A stretch of 64,000 bases of DNA from Oligoflexia bacterium (lineage in GTDB: Bacteria; Bdellovibrionota; Bdellovibrionia; JABDDW01). Below the pieces are notes generated by a model. The model was not told where the DNA came from. It saw only the letters and a program-made list of their open reading frames with translations, and ran no database searches. Shown piece after piece: positions 25,446 to 35,516 of the stretch (within the stretch, counting starts at the first letter, position 1; each line of letters starts with the position of its first letter). The DNA lies in NCBI GenBank assembly GCA_020847095.1, contig JADLCR010000009.1, positions 1 through 64,000 of the forward strand, in the 5' to 3' direction. Both the position numbers and the translations under genes were made by a program.

Positions 25446-27044
25446 ATGACGCCTGGCCAACTTGTCCAAAAAGATCTAGAAATTCTCGGGAAAATGTCCC
25501 CCGAATACCAACAAATTTTAAACTCCGATGCGCTTAAATTTCTCGTCGAACTCCACCGGCGATTTGGAACAAAACGAGAAGATCTTTTGCGCTCTAGAAT
25601 CGAACGCCAACACCGCATTGATGCCGGTGAAAAGCCGGCGTTTTTAACCGCAACCTCTGAAGTGCGGGCCTCCCATTGGAAGGTTGCCGAAGTTCCTAGC
25701 GACCTTCAAGATCGTCGCGTCGAGATCACCGGGCCCGTAGAAGCCAAAATGATGATCAATGCTTTGAACTCCGGTGCCAAAGTTTTTATGGCCGATTTCG
25801 AAGATGCCTGCTCGCCGACATGGGAAAATGTTCTGACCGGACAAATCAATTGTTCTAAGGCCATTCGCCGCACTCTGACTTTTACTAATCCTGATGGCAA
25901 AACCTATAAACTAAATGAAAACACGGCCACTTTGGTCATTCGTCCGCGTGGGTGGCACCTCACGGAGTCCCATTGCCAAATCGACAACAAACCCATCTCG
26001 GCAAGTCTTTTTGATTTCGGGCTTTACATGTTTCACAATGCCCGTGAGCTCTTAAAGCGTGGAACCGGGCCCTACTTTTACCTTCCAAAACTTGAAAGTC
26101 ACCTTGAAGCCCGGCTCTGGAACGAAGTCTTTAATTTTTCCCAGGATTATTTAGGAATCACTCGCGGCACCATTCGTGCCACCGTTTTAGTTGAAACAAT
26201 TCTGGCCTCCCTCGAAATGGAAGAGATTCTGTTTGAATTGCGCGATCACATCTGTGCCCTCAATGCAGGCCGTTGGGACTACATTTTTAGCGCCATCAAA
26301 AAATTTCGAAACGATCCCAAGGTCTGTTTTCCTGACCGAAGTTCAATCACCATGACTGTTCCCTTTATGCGCGCCTATACGGAATTGCTGGTGAAAACAT
26401 GCCATAAGCGCGGTGCCCATGCCATCGGTGGTATGGCAGCTTTCATCCCGAGCAGAAGGGACCCACAAGTCAATGAAGTCGCACTTAAAAAAGTTAGAGA
26501 AGATAAAAACCGCGAAGCTAATGACGGATTTGATGGGACTTGGGTTGCCCATCCGGATCTAGTTCCGGTGGCGATGGAAATCTTCAATCAAAAACTTGGA
26601 GTGCAGCCGCATCAAAAGAACCGAACACGAGAAGAAGTAAGCGTTAAAGCTAGCGACCTTCTTAATTTTCAGATTCCTCAAGGTCAGGTTACAGAAAATG
26701 GCGTCCGAAATAATATCAGTGTCGCCCTACAATACCTTGAAGCATGGCTGAGAGGGCTTGGCGCAGTCGGAATATTTAACCTGATGGAAGATGCTGCGAC
26801 CGCCGAAATTTCAAGAGCGGAATTGTGGCAATGGGTGCACCAACAGACCACTCTCTCTTCAGGCGAGAGAATTGATTCCACGCTTTATAAAAAGTGGCGG
26901 GAAGAGGAACTTCAAAAGCTCGATCAACCGAAAGGAAACAAGTTCGGCCAAGCCGTAGAAATTCTTGACGGTCTCGTTTTAAGTCAGAGCTTTGCCGAGT
27001 TTTTGACCATACCAGCTTACAAATACTTAACAGAAATCCATTAA
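25446..27044 (+). CDS. aceB: Malate synthase A
   Basis: A 532-residue cytoplasmic enzyme condensing glyoxylate with acetyl-CoA to form malate. The start follows GGGGGCAGC. Recognisable are [57 protein letters not shown] (catalytic Glu, Arg), and [13 protein letters not shown]. Length matches the isoform A type. It lies 14 nt before isocitrate lyase, forming the glyoxylate shunt operon that allows growth on acetate or fatty acids, plausible for an organism feeding on prey lipids. Confidence 0.95.
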   Translation: MTPGQLVQKDLEILGKMSPEYQQILNSDALKFLVELHRRFGTKREDLLRSRIERQHRIDAGEKPAFLTATSEVRASHWKVAEVPSDLQDRRVEITGPVEAKMMINALNSGAKVFMADFEDACSPTWENVLTGQINCSKAIRRTLTFTNPDGKTYKLNENTATLVIRPRGWHLTESHCQIDNKPISASLFDFGLYMFHNARELLKRGTGPYFYLPKLESHLEARLWNEVFNFSQDYLGITRGTIRATVLVETILASLEMEEILFELRDHICALNAGRWDYIFSAIKKFRNDPKVCFPDRSSITMTVPFMRAYTELLVKTCHKRGAHAIGGMAAFIPSRRDPQVNEVALKKVREDKNREANDGFDGTWVAHPDLVPVAMEIFNQKLGVQPHQKNRTREEVSVKASDLLNFQIPQGQVTENGVRNNISVALQYLEAWLRGLGAVGIFNLMEDAATAEISRAELWQWVHQQTTLSSGERIDSTLYKKWREEELQKLDQPKGNKFGQAVEILDGLVLSQSFAEFLTIPAYKYLTEIH

Positions 27045-27058
27045 CGGAGGGAGCCACC

Positions 27059-28351
27059 ATGACCAGTCACGGATTAGGAAAAGAAGAAGCTCAAAAAATG
27101 AAATATCAATGGGAGACTGATCCTCGTTGGAAAGGAATCTCGCGGCCTTATTCCCCCGAAGAAGTCATTAAGCTTCGCACTTCAATTCGAGTCGAGCACA
27201 CACTGGCAGAATTGGGTTCCATTAAACTTTGGGATCTCCTCCATACCGACCAATATATCAATGCGCTGGGTGCACTAACAGGTGCGCAAGCCGTTCAAAT
27301 GGCCAAAGCCGGATTGAAAGCTATTTATATGAGCGGTTGGCAAGTGGCCGCCGACGCGAATCTTAGCGGCCAAACTTATCCCGATCAAAGCCTCTATCCC
27401 GCGAACAGCGTCCCCAGCCTTGTTAAACGTCTCAACAATGCCATGATGCGCGCCGATCAAATTGCCTCATCGGAAGGTCAGCGAAGCTTGAACTGGTATC
27501 TCCCCATTGTTGCCGACGCCGAAGCTGGATTCGGAGGCCCCTTACACGCGTTCGAACTTATGAAATCAATGATCGAAGCGGGCGCTTCGGGCGTTCATTT
27601 TGAAGATCAGCTGGCGGCCGAGAAAAAATGCGGTCATCTCGGTGGCAAAGTTTTAATTCCCACAAGTGCCTTTGTCCGAACTCTGATATCGGCAAGACTT
27701 GCATCCGACGTTTTGGATGTTCCGTCGGTGATCATCGCTCGTACGGATGCTTTGGGTGCCACACTTCTAACATCGGACATCGACCCCGCAGATAAGGCTT
27801 TCTGTACCGGAGCCCGTACACCAGAGGGATACTTTTATGTTAAATCGGGAATCGACTCCGCCATTGCAAGAGCATTGGCTTATGCTCCCTATGCCGATTT
27901 GTTGTGGTTTGAAACATCCAAACCCGATGTGAAAGAAGCAAAACAATTTGCTGAAGCTATTCATAAAAAGTTTCCAGGTAAATTGTTGGCCTACAACTGC
28001 TCCCCGTCGTTCAACTGGGAGAAAAATTTAGATGGCGAAACGATTAAGAAATTCCAAAAAGAACTCGGGGCCATGGGCTATAAATTTCAGTTTATCACTC
28101 TGGCTGGCTGGCATCTGATTAATTTGGAAACATTCGAGCTCGCTAAGGCCTACAAAGATGAAGGGATGCCGGCTTATGTGCGCCTCCAAAATCGAGAATT
28201 TGCGAGAGAAAAAGACGGATATACCGCCGCTCGACATCAACGCGAAGTTGGAACAGGTTACTTCGACCAAGTGCTGATGACTATTACTGGAGGGCAAGCC
28301 TCAACGGCCGCGCTCAGTCACTCTACGGAAGCCGAACAATTTCATAACTAA
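27059..28351 (+). CDS. aceA: Isocitrate lyase
   Basis: A 430-residue cytoplasmic enzyme that splits isocitrate into glyoxylate and succinate. The start follows GGAGGGAGCC. Key motifs: [22 protein letters not shown] (metal-binding Asp), [18 protein letters not shown] with catalytic Cys, and NCSPSFNW. The complete order and length are standard. It is the second gene of the shunt pair and is followed by a strong terminator, so aceBA is a separate operon. Confidence 0.96.
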   Translation: MTSHGLGKEEAQKMKYQWETDPRWKGISRPYSPEEVIKLRTSIRVEHTLAELGSIKLWDLLHTDQYINALGALTGAQAVQMAKAGLKAIYMSGWQVAADANLSGQTYPDQSLYPANSVPSLVKRLNNAMMRADQIASSEGQRSLNWYLPIVADAEAGFGGPLHAFELMKSMIEAGASGVHFEDQLAAEKKCGHLGGKVLIPTSAFVRTLISARLASDVLDVPSVIIARTDALGATLLTSDIDPADKAFCTGARTPEGYFYVKSGIDSAIARALAYAPYADLLWFETSKPDVKEAKQFAEAIHKKFPGKLLAYNCSPSFNWEKNLDGETIKKFQKELGAMGYKFQFITLAGWHLINLETFELAKAYKDEGMPAYVRLQNREFAREKDGYTAARHQREVGTGYFDQVLMTITGGQASTAALSHSTEAEQFHN

Positions 28352-28383
28352 GCCCATTTGCTCGATCAGGGAGAATGCCCAGA

Positions 28384-28408
28384 AGCCCGCCGAAAGGCGG
28401 GCTTTTTA
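28384..28408 (+). terminator. Terminator of aceBA
   Basis: GC-rich 8-bp stem AGCCCGCC (28384-28391) and GGCGGGCT (28396-28403) with a GAAA tetraloop, followed by a T run. It lies 32 bp after the aceA stop. Confidence 0.93.
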
Positions 28409-28476
28409 CTTGTTTTTGAAGACCTAAAGCCATTTAATTATTTGTGGGGATTTTTAGAAATATCTAGGGGGAGCTT

Positions 28477-30000
28477 ATGAATGGATTCAAGGCAGTCTGT
28501 CTTATTTTGATATGGTCCTTCGTCTCGACACCAAGTTGGGCAGGATCAAATAAAATTGGCGTGCAACTATCCAAAATCTTGCGCAAAGCGAGGGGGCCGG
28601 TCAACGCCCTGATCATCATGCGCGAGCAGACAAAGTTTGAAGACATCGATTATCGTTTATCCAAGGAAGTGCGCGGTCGTATTGTTTACGATCGACTCCG
28701 ACAACGAGCGATGGCTTCACAAACAAGTTTAATCACCTACCTCGAAGCCGAGAAAATTTCTTATAAGCAGTTTCACATTATAAATGCCATTGCTGTCGAA
28801 CGGGTTTTCCCCGCGCAATTAGAGGCGCTGTCAATGCGAGAAGACGTCGGTAAAATTGTTGCCGATCCGCCTTTTTCTCGCCCTCCACTTCCTGGAGTTC
28901 CGTTCCCATCAGATGATCCCATTGGCATCAAAACTTTTGATTTCAATCAATCGATCGCTGCTGGACCAGGTGAGAATATTCGTTTCACTCAAGCCGATCG
29001 CGTTTGGAAAGAGTTGGGCGTTCGAGGGCGAGGAATTGTGATTGGGGCCCAAGATACCGGTTATCAATTTAATCACCCTGCATTGGTCGAAAAATATCGT
29101 GGAAATTTAGGCGGACAATTCGATCATCGTTATGCTTGGCACGACTCTATTCGTAAGCCCGTCAACAATAAGCCAAACAAGTGCGGCTATAACTTAAAGG
29201 CTCCATGCGATGACGATCAGCACGGCACCCATACCCTCGGTACCATACTTGGCGGTGACGAAAATCTCCCCATAGGAATGGCACCCGAGGCCCAATGGAT
29301 CGGCTGCAGAAACATGGACGGAGGCGTTGGTCGCCCCTCAACTTATATTGAGTGCTTCGAGTTCTTTCTTGCTCCGTATCCTCAAGGCGGAAATGCTCTG
29401 ACCCAAGGAAAGCCTGAGCTTGCTCCGCACATTCTAAATAATTCGTGGGGCTGCCCAAAAGATGAAGGCTGTGAAGGATGGGAGATGATGCCCGTCATGG
29501 AGGCGCTCAATGCCGCGGGAATTATGGTTGTTGTTTCGGCTGGAAACGAAGGTCCCGGATGCTCAACCATCTCAAGTCAACCGGCTCACTTTTCGCTCCT
29601 AACGTTGACCGTTGGCGCTCTCGACCATCGCAATGGAAAGATCGCCTCATTCTCAAGCCGTGGCCCCAGCGCCTTTGATGGTGGACTTGGCCCACACGTA
29701 ACAGCCCCTGGAGTTCGGGTATATTCGAGCATTCCAGGAAATGGCTATTCGGAAAATGGTTGGAGCGGAACCTCAATGGCAGGTCCACACGTTGTTGGAC
29801 AGATTGCTCTGATGTGGTCCGCAAACCCAAAACTAATTGGCAATACAGCCATTAGCGCCGAGCTTGTGCGAAAGACCGCCGCACCCAAAGTCTCAACAGA
29901 AAACTGCGGAAGTACAACGGCAGCGACCGTTCCGAATAATGCCTACGGGTTCGGATCCATCGACGCGCTTGCATCTGTTAAAGCGGCATTGCTGAATTAA
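28477..30000 (+). CDS. Secreted S8 (subtilisin-like) serine protease
   Basis: A 507-residue protein with a signal peptide ending near WAG. Residues ~25-130 resemble an inhibitor-like propeptide (NALIIMREQ... AIAVERVFPAQLEAL). The catalytic domain carries Asp193 (AQDTGY), His249 (QHGTHTLGT) and Ser433 (SGTSMAGPH), with the oxyanion Asn around 322 (NNSWG). A Cys-containing insert lies around residues 236-244. All triad residues are present, so it should be active. Extracellular or periplasmic proteolysis, possibly of prey protein, is inferred. The gene is followed by a hairpin terminator. Confidence 0.9.
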   Translation: MNGFKAVCLILIWSFVSTPSWAGSNKIGVQLSKILRKARGPVNALIIMREQTKFEDIDYRLSKEVRGRIVYDRLRQRAMASQTSLITYLEAEKISYKQFHIINAIAVERVFPAQLEALSMREDVGKIVADPPFSRPPLPGVPFPSDDPIGIKTFDFNQSIAAGPGENIRFTQADRVWKELGVRGRGIVIGAQDTGYQFNHPALVEKYRGNLGGQFDHRYAWHDSIRKPVNNKPNKCGYNLKAPCDDDQHGTHTLGTILGGDENLPIGMAPEAQWIGCRNMDGGVGRPSTYIECFEFFLAPYPQGGNALTQGKPELAPHILNNSWGCPKDEGCEGWEMMPVMEALNAAGIMVVVSAGNEGPGCSTISSQPAHFSLLTLTVGALDHRNGKIASFSSRGPSAFDGGLGPHVTAPGVRVYSSIPGNGYSENGWSGTSMAGPHVVGQIALMWSANPKLIGNTAISAELVRKTAAPKVSTENCGSTTAATVPNNAYGFGSIDALASVKAALLN

Positions 30001-30024
30001 TTGCTCTCCTGTGAGAATTTTGAC

Positions 30025-30058
30025 AAGGGATCCAGCTAACCAGCTGGATCCCTTTGCA
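30025..30058 (+). terminator. Terminator after the S8 protease
   Basis: A perfect 13-bp stem AAGGGATCCAGCT (30025-30037) and AGCTGGATCCCTT (30042-30054), four-base loop, followed by a short T-rich stretch. It lies 25 bp after the protease stop. Confidence 0.85.
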
Positions 30059-30104
30059 TTTGATGCCCCTTCCTAAGGCATGACCATTGCTTGGTAGGTC
30101 GGCC

Positions 30105-30872
30105 ATGAGGGCGAATTTTCTGACCATTCTCATATTGCTGACCTTGACCTTAAACCCGATGGCGCATGCTCAACAGTCTACACGTCGCCCCAGTTGTCCT
30201 GAAGACGTGGAAGTTTATGTTCACACGCGCCTACTTTGCGACCGATTCAACGACTACCTGAACAAACCAACTGCTGAGTCGTGGTCTGCCTACTTTCACT
30301 TCGTGCGCAATATCGCTTATGAGTCCTATAAGAACACCAAGCTAACCAAATGGTGCCATATCGACGATGCCACTCAGAAAAAGACATGTGACTACGTAAA
30401 CCCAAAACTCTTAGCCACAATCAGCAACCCCTGGTTTGATCAGGCAGCCTTTGAATGCTTTGGAACCGATCAAAACAAACATTTTCGCTTTTTGTTCAGC
30501 ATGAGAGCAGCCGATGTTTTGGGCAAAGAATTTATCATGCTGAAGGTTGTGGCCGCTGCCACTGCGGTTATTCGAGGTGGACAAATAATCTCGGGCGCCC
30601 TTGCGCTCGTAAAAGGCTCCATCGGTGTAACTGCTTATCGGATACTCATCGGAGGTGCTGCTGCAGGATCTGGAGCTGCCGGATGGAAATCATATAACGA
30701 CAAGAAAAAAGAGCTCGAAAAAATTGCGGATGACCCTGACGCCACTTGGCTTGATGTTCTTAAGATTGATAAGAATAAACTTGTTCGAGTCAAAGACGAA
30801 AACGGCTGCTTCATGTCAGTCACGTTGCAAGAATATATGGATTCGGACAACCTGACCCCGGTCGAACAATAG
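30105..30872 (+). CDS. Exported hypothetical protein
   Basis: A 255-residue protein. The ATG at 30105 begins a clean signal peptide (LTILILLTLTLNPMAHAQ); an earlier TTG at 30087 is less likely. Six Cys residues in the first half suggest disulphides. A hydrophobic, Gly/Ala-rich stretch at about 145-195 (KVVAAATAVIRGGQII...GGAAAGSGAAGW) could be one or two membrane helices. The tail is acidic. No family recognised, and it may be a periplasmic protein tethered to the membrane. It ends 6 bp from the convergent corA stop. Confidence 0.5.
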   Translation: MRANFLTILILLTLTLNPMAHAQQSTRRPSCPEDVEVYVHTRLLCDRFNDYLNKPTAESWSAYFHFVRNIAYESYKNTKLTKWCHIDDATQKKTCDYVNPKLLATISNPWFDQAAFECFGTDQNKHFRFLFSMRAADVLGKEFIMLKVVAAATAVIRGGQIISGALALVKGSIGVTAYRILIGGAAAGSGAAGWKSYNDKKKELEKIADDPDATWLDVLKIDKNKLVRVKDENGCFMSVTLQEYMDSDNLTPVEQ

Positions 30873-30878
30873 ACTAGG

Positions 30879-31796
30879 TTAATTCAACCAACCTTTTCGC
30901 TTGAACCAAATAAATATCAACGCTGTGACAGATACCATGAGAATCCAAATTCCCAAATATCCGAGGGGCCACTCTAGTTCGGGCATGAATTTAAAATTCA
31001 TTCCATAAATTCCTACGATAAAAGTCAGCGGCATAAAGAAGACCGAAAAGAGAGTCAGTACTCGCAAGACCTCACCGGTCCGATGACTCGCAATCGATAG
31101 GTTTGTGGCAAGCAAGTTGTCTAAATTTTCGAGTATGCTGTCAGCAAAAAATGAGAGCCGGTCGCCGTCTTGACGAAGGTCCTCAACCATCAGCAGTCCA
31201 TACTTAGTATTTGTATCAATCTTGTAAGTCACATCGATGACCCTTCGTAACAGTTTTTTCACCACACTTACTTTTCTCTTCAGAAAGTAAACCTCTTCAA
31301 TGAGATCTTCCCGAAATTGCTTACCTGAAAACACTCGAGACTCAAATTGATCCATCGTCTCTTCTGCGCGATCAAGGGGTCTTTCATAAGACCAAATAAC
31401 CTCTTCTAAGATTTGCGTTAGAATAGTAAGTGAAAGCTCTTTTGAGGCGTTTCGCTGTTTCGACCATCGTTCTACTAGTTGTTCTAAAAATGAAATGGGA
31501 CTTCGACGGATCGTGATGATGACATTGTTTCTTAAAAACACCGCAATCTTTCTAGTTAAGTCTTGCACCGTGTGCGCATCAGGATCGTCAAAATTTCTAT
31601 CGCCAAACGCCCGGACAATAATAAAGAAATGATCTTCAAACTTTTCAACTTTGGGCAAATGCTCGGGGTCGAGACAATCTTGAACGGACTGACTCGGAAG
31701 TCCGAATTCTTTTGAGATTTGATCAAGCTCCTCATGGGATGGGCTTACCAGATCAATCCAATGAAAACCGTCTTTCTCTAAAACCTTACGCATCAT
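30879..31796 (-). CDS. corA: CorA family magnesium/cobalt channel
   Basis: A 305-residue inner-membrane divalent cation channel. The cytoplasmic N-terminal domain (about 1-240, rich in charged helices) precedes two transmembrane helices. The first ends in YGMNF (GMN at 265-267), the CorA selectivity signature, and the second precedes the basic tail FKRKGWLN. Length and layout are typical. Mg2+ is the likely substrate, but cobalt, nickel or zinc efflux cannot be excluded. Confidence 0.92.
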   Translation of the reverse strand: MMRKVLEKDGFHWIDLVSPSHEELDQISKEFGLPSQSVQDCLDPEHLPKVEKFEDHFFIIVRAFGDRNFDDPDAHTVQDLTRKIAVFLRNNVIITIRRSPISFLEQLVERWSKQRNASKELSLTILTQILEEVIWSYERPLDRAEETMDQFESRVFSGKQFREDLIEEVYFLKRKVSVVKKLLRRVIDVTYKIDTNTKYGLLMVEDLRQDGDRLSFFADSILENLDNLLATNLSIASHRTGEVLRVLTLFSVFFMPLTFIVGIYGMNFKFMPELEWPLGYLGIWILMVSVTALIFIWFKRKGWLN

Positions 31797-31883
31797 GACA
31801 AAGCCTCGCCAATCTCCTGCCGCCCATAAAATTCAGGCAGGTTCCATTCAAATTGACCATAACACGGACCGTTAGAATCTGAA

Positions 31884-31899
31884 TCCAATTTTCATTGGA
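31884..31899. promoter_or_regulatory. Candidate operator in the corA/envelope divergent region
   Basis: TCCAAT and ATTGGA face each other around TTTC (31884-31899). It lies between the corA start and the start at 31946, where a regulator could affect both. The arms are only six bases, so it may be chance. Confidence 0.25.
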
Positions 31900-31945
31900 A
31901 ATTGTGAGTCGTTTGAACTCTAATCGATTGCCGGTAGGAGGAATT

Positions 31946-32425
31946 ATGAAACAACTAATCATTTCGATCGTTATTTTATTGGCCGCTTCGCCCATCGCCC
32001 TTGCTCATGAGGCGCTGATGACTTGCTATACGCCAAACGTTGCCGATGCCGGCCATGGTTTTACCTTGATGGATCACGGTGGCGGTGTATTTCACGGAAG
32101 TCTTTCCGCAAATACCTTTGCGGGCCCCACGGAAGTTTTTTCTCATGAAAATATGCGAGTGAGAACCGTTCATCGCAAAAGCGGATGCGTTGCCATTATC
32201 ACGCTTGAAAAGGACTGCGCCTCAAGCGGGTTTGCCGTTCATTTCGTCGCGGAGAAGCTTGCGGCGGGCGTTGAGAAAAAAGCCGTCCTCTCACTCTTAA
32301 ATGATGGCATGCCCTTAGAGCCCGAGTTGCGAAAGTTTGCCTGCACGTTTGAAAGTAAGTTTGTAGATCTCTTAGTTAAGTCTTGCGGCCCCAGTCATTT
32401 GACTGTCCCGCCCAATAAAAAATAA
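31946..32425 (+). CDS. Exported hypothetical protein
   Basis: A 159-residue protein starting at the ATG after GGAGGAATT. A signal peptide ends in ALAHEAL, so the mature form begins near His. Four Cys residues and mixed beta/loop content fit a small periplasmic protein. No recognised family. First gene of a three-gene cluster with two lipoproteins (13 nt before the next). Confidence 0.5.
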   Translation: MKQLIISIVILLAASPIALAHEALMTCYTPNVADAGHGFTLMDHGGGVFHGSLSANTFAGPTEVFSHENMRVRTVHRKSGCVAIITLEKDCASSGFAVHFVAEKLAAGVEKKAVLSLLNDGMPLEPELRKFACTFESKFVDLLVKSCGPSHLTVPPNKK

Positions 32426-32438
32426 AAGGGAGCGCTAA

Positions 32439-33008
32439 ATGAAATTTATCGTATTGATCACTGCTGCACTTTTTGTTGGAGCTTGTTCGTCTAACCCGCA
32501 TAAAGCCGAAAAAGTTGAAACGGATATGGAGCGCTCCGACACCGTATCCGGTGACACCAAAGTAGGTGTTAAAGACGGCAATCTCGTGGTTCAGAAAAAA
32601 ACCATGATGAATGAGGAACTTCGCGACTTGCAACATGATGTTTTTGGCCTCGAAGACCGCGTCTACGGAAACCGAAAATATGGTTCGACTGGCCTTTACG
32701 GAGCGCTGAAAGATTGCAAAGCCAAACTTTCTGACAAAAGTAACGGTGGAGATGGAAAACTCATTTGGACTGAGCCTATTGATCGCGTCACTGACAAAGA
32801 AGAAGACTACAAAATTGGAATAGATGAAAAAGACAAGCTCGTGGCCGTTTCAGAAGAGTTTTTGAAAGATCGCATTAAGCGATTCCGAGAATATAAAAGA
32901 ATTCTCCAAAAGCGCCAAGACGAGTACGAAGAAAAGGTCGATATCTGCAAAACAGAATTGAAATCTCGTCAGCACGATAAATCGACTGCCGAGGGAGCTA
33001 AACCGTGA
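32439..33008 (+). CDS. Hypothetical lipoprotein, helical
   Basis: A 189-residue lipoprotein (lipobox VGAC, Cys 16). The mature part is highly charged with Lys- and Glu-rich helical stretches (about 65-90 and 140-180, FLKDRIKRFREYKRILQKRQDEYEEK in type), likely a coiled-coil. No family recognised. Its stop overlaps the start of the next lipoprotein gene by 4 nt, implying coupling. Confidence 0.6.
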   Translation: MKFIVLITAALFVGACSSNPHKAEKVETDMERSDTVSGDTKVGVKDGNLVVQKKTMMNEELRDLQHDVFGLEDRVYGNRKYGSTGLYGALKDCKAKLSDKSNGGDGKLIWTEPIDRVTDKEEDYKIGIDEKDKLVAVSEEFLKDRIKRFREYKRILQKRQDEYEEKVDICKTELKSRQHDKSTAEGAKP

Positions 33009-33292
33009 AAAAGCTCATCCTGTTAACAGCGGCAATTGTTTTTTCTGCTTGTAGTAGCCAGCCTATTTTACCCGAGGCCGATTCCATAAAGGTCGGCCGC
33101 TCTAAACCCAGTTCCGATTGTACTGAAATTGGAGTGGTTCGCGGAACGACCATAACGGCTAAAGGCAGTGCCGAAGAGGCCCTACAAGACATGAAAGACG
33201 AAGCCGCCAAAAAAGGCGCCACTTACGTTCTTGTCGATCAATACTCAGGTCAAGCAACAGCCGTAAAAGGTATTGCTTATAAATGTCCTTGA
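33005..33292 (+). CDS. DUF4156-like small lipoprotein
   Basis: A 95-residue lipoprotein (FSAC, Cys 16) with GTG start inside the previous stop. The core EIGVVRGTTITAKGSAEEALQDMKDEAAKKGATYVLVDQ matches the DUF4156 pattern found in envelope lipoproteins, with Cys at both ends that may pair. Envelope role presumed, exact function unknown. The following hairpin at 33313-33333 may end this transcript. Confidence 0.7.
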   Translation: MKKLILLTAAIVFSACSSQPILPEADSIKVGRSKPSSDCTEIGVVRGTTITAKGSAEEALQDMKDEAAKKGATYVLVDQYSGQATAVKGIAYKCP

Positions 33293-34332
33293 TTTAAATT
33301 TACGCTAAGTTTGGGGTGAGCAAGACTCACCCCTTCTTCAGTCAGCCCTCGCACCACTTCAGAAAAAACTTTGTCAGCCACGATCCACTGCTGTCCATAA
33401 TTTTCTACAAAGTAAACGAGTTTATAAAGCATCCAACTTTCCGCCGCTTCTGAAATGACCACCATTGGTGAAGGGCTGGTTTGAACGCCATGAATTTTTA
33501 GAGCCGATTGAATCATGAGCCTTTTTACTTTTTCTTCTGGAACTCCGTAGGGCAGTCGAAATGTCAGTCGTCTCGCTATCGGGTTTCGTTTTGCAGCAAA
33601 GTTTGACACCTGACTTTGCGCCACAATTCGATTTGGTATGGTGATAAACTCATCGCTTAATCCAAGCAAAACCGTGGCTCTCCAAGATATTTCATAAACT
33701 TGGCCAATCCAAGTTTGATTGTTTGAGTAAATCTCTACCCAATCTCCAATTTCATAGGGCTTATCGAATTGCATGGCGGCACCGGCAAACAAATTTCCCA
33801 AGGTATCTTGAAGAGCAAGACCGATAACGACAGAAAAAATCGCTGACGTGGCCAGAAGGCTACTGACCTTGAAACCAAACACCTCTGTCGCAATCCATCC
33901 CGTAACAAGCAATGACAAGACAAGGGTCACTAAGTTAACGGTCAGTAACGGGACCCCTTGTTTCATGTGCCCCAAAAACAAATATTCAAAAGCTAAGATC
34001 CGAGCCGATTTAATTAAAACAACGGCTCCCCATAAAAGTGCGATTAATCCCACGTAGGCCGCGAGATGGCGAACGCTCGGTGAGTCCTCCGAAAACGAGA
34101 GCAGATTCCAAAAGACGATAGCGAATATGCTCGTAGCTAAAACATGACCCCAGAGATTCCAAAATAATTCGCGCAGATTGCGATGACGATCTTCGTTTAG
34201 AGCCTTAAAAAAGATTTTGTAAATAAGCCACGACCCGAGGGCTGCTGATAATATAACTAGGCCCACGTCAATTCTGACGACAGCTTCCAAACGTTCGAGA
34301 GGAATCCAAGGCTGCTGAATCCGAATGTTCAT
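33277..34332 (-). CDS. MscS family mechanosensitive channel
   Basis: A 351-residue inner-membrane protein with several transmembrane helices in the first 180 residues. The pore-type helix and beta domain carry ALQDTLGNLFAGAAMQFDKPYEIGDWVEI, the MscS signature, followed by LGLSDEFITIPNRIVAQSQVSNFA. It would open under membrane tension to release solutes. Length fits a MscS of intermediate size. It converges on the lipoprotein gene and overlaps its end by 16 nt, and its start is 158 bp from pstS, which is divergent. Confidence 0.88.
   Translation of the reverse strand: MNIRIQQPWIPLERLEAVVRIDVGLVILSAALGSWLIYKIFFKALNEDRHRNLRELFWNLWGHVLATSIFAIVFWNLLSFSEDSPSVRHLAAYVGLIALLWGAVVLIKSARILAFEYLFLGHMKQGVPLLTVNLVTLVLSLLVTGWIATEVFGFKVSSLLATSAIFSVVIGLALQDTLGNLFAGAAMQFDKPYEIGDWVEIYSNNQTWIGQVYEISWRATVLLGLSDEFITIPNRIVAQSQVSNFAAKRNPIARRLTFRLPYGVPEEKVKRLMIQSALKIHGVQTSPSPMVVISEAAESWMLYKLVYFVENYGQQWIVADKVFSEVVRGLTEEGVSLAHPKLSVNLNQGHL
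33313..33339 (+). terminator. Possible terminator inside mscS 3' end
   Basis: An 8-bp stem GGGGTGAG (33313-33320) and CTCACCCC (33326-33333) with a 5-nt loop, followed by TTCTTC. It lies 20 bp after the plus-strand lipoprotein stop, within the opposing mscS coding sequence. Confidence 0.5.
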
Positions 34333-34490
34333 GCCATCTTTTCGGATTGATTGAGTTTTTTCGAAAGCGATTATTGACTCCCCAGGCCAAAGTCGAATCG
34401 CAAAATTATAGAGCCCTAACCAAATCTTAAAAAAAGTTCGCCTCTAATTTAGATAAGAGTGAGGCAGCACGCATGCCACAGGAGGCTCTA

Positions 34491-35516
34491 ATGAAACTAC
34501 TCATCACATTGATAACGGCCTTAAGTCTAGGAAGTACAAGTATTGCTGCAACCTTGATTAACGGAGCAGGAGCAACGTTTCCTTATCCGATTTATTCTAA
34601 ATGGTTTTCGGAATACCAAAAAGTATCTTCAGAAGTACAAATCAATTATCAGTCCATCGGAAGTGGTGGAGGAATCAAACAATTTTCCGATCGGACCGTC
34701 GACTTTGGTGCTAGCGACGCCCCAATGACCGACGAGCAAATTGAAAAAGTAAAAGGGGATGTTCTTCATGTTCCAACCGTACTCGGGGCGGTCGTACTTA
34801 CTTATAACTTGCCCACTCTTAAAAAAGAGTTGCGGCTTACACCTGGAGTGATTGCTGATATCTTTTTAGGAAAAATCACCAAATGGAATGATGAAAGAAT
34901 AAAAAAAGCAAACCCAGGCTTAGAATTGCCTACTTCTGACATTATGGTTGTTCGAAGAAGTGACGGAAGTGGTACAACGAACATCTTCACAGAATATCTT
35001 TCCAAAATTAGTCCGGATTGGGCTTCTAAAGTCGGAAAAGGAACCGCCGTTAACTTTCCTGTGGGCTTAGGTGGAAAAGGAAATGAGGGCGTCACAGGAC
35101 TTGTAAAGCAAACTCCAGGCGCGATTGGTTATGTGGAGCTTATTTACGCACTCAATAACAAATTGGCATTTGCCGATGTGGAAAATAAATCCGGTCAATT
35201 TATTAAACCATCGACAAAGAGTGTTACCGCTGCTGCCGCTGAATACTTTAAGACAACAAAAAAGAGCGAAATTCCAGAGGACCTCAGAATTTCACTAACA
35301 AACTCCGCCGGAAAAGGGGCCTATCCCATTTCTGCGTTTACATTTATTTTGGTCAACAAAACTCTTCCAAAAGGTAAGGGCGAATCCATACAGAAGTTTT
35401 TGGAGTGGGCCGTTTCGTCAGGACAAAAATTCGCCGAAGATTTGGGATACGCCAAACTTCCCAATGAGCTGACGCCTCGAGTTTCGAAAATGATTAAGGG
35501 CATTCAAGTCAAATGA
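34491..35516 (+). CDS. pstS: Phosphate-binding protein PstS
   Basis: A 341-residue periplasmic phosphate receptor. The ATG at 34491 follows GGAGG. Signal peptide ends near SIAATL. Characteristic: GAGATFPYPIYSKWF, SIGSGGGIKQFSDRTVDFGASDAPM, and RRSDGSGTTNIF, whose Ser/Arg/Gly residues bind phosphate. First gene of the Pst-Pho operon. No Pho-box-like pair was found in the 158 bp upstream, although the search was by eye. The stop overlaps the pstC start by 4 nt. Confidence 0.95.
   Translation: MKLLITLITALSLGSTSIAATLINGAGATFPYPIYSKWFSEYQKVSSEVQINYQSIGSGGGIKQFSDRTVDFGASDAPMTDEQIEKVKGDVLHVPTVLGAVVLTYNLPTLKKELRLTPGVIADIFLGKITKWNDERIKKANPGLELPTSDIMVVRRSDGSGTTNIFTEYLSKISPDWASKVGKGTAVNFPVGLGGKGNEGVTGLVKQTPGAIGYVELIYALNNKLAFADVENKSGQFIKPSTKSVTAAAAEYFKTTKKSEIPEDLRISLTNSAGKGAYPISAFTFILVNKTLPKGKGESIQKFLEWAVSSGQKFAEDLGYAKLPNELTPRVSKMIKGIQVK

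Noticed and set aside
34333-34490. Pho box upstream of pstS
   Set aside because: No paired CTGTCAT-type heptamers could be found by eye.
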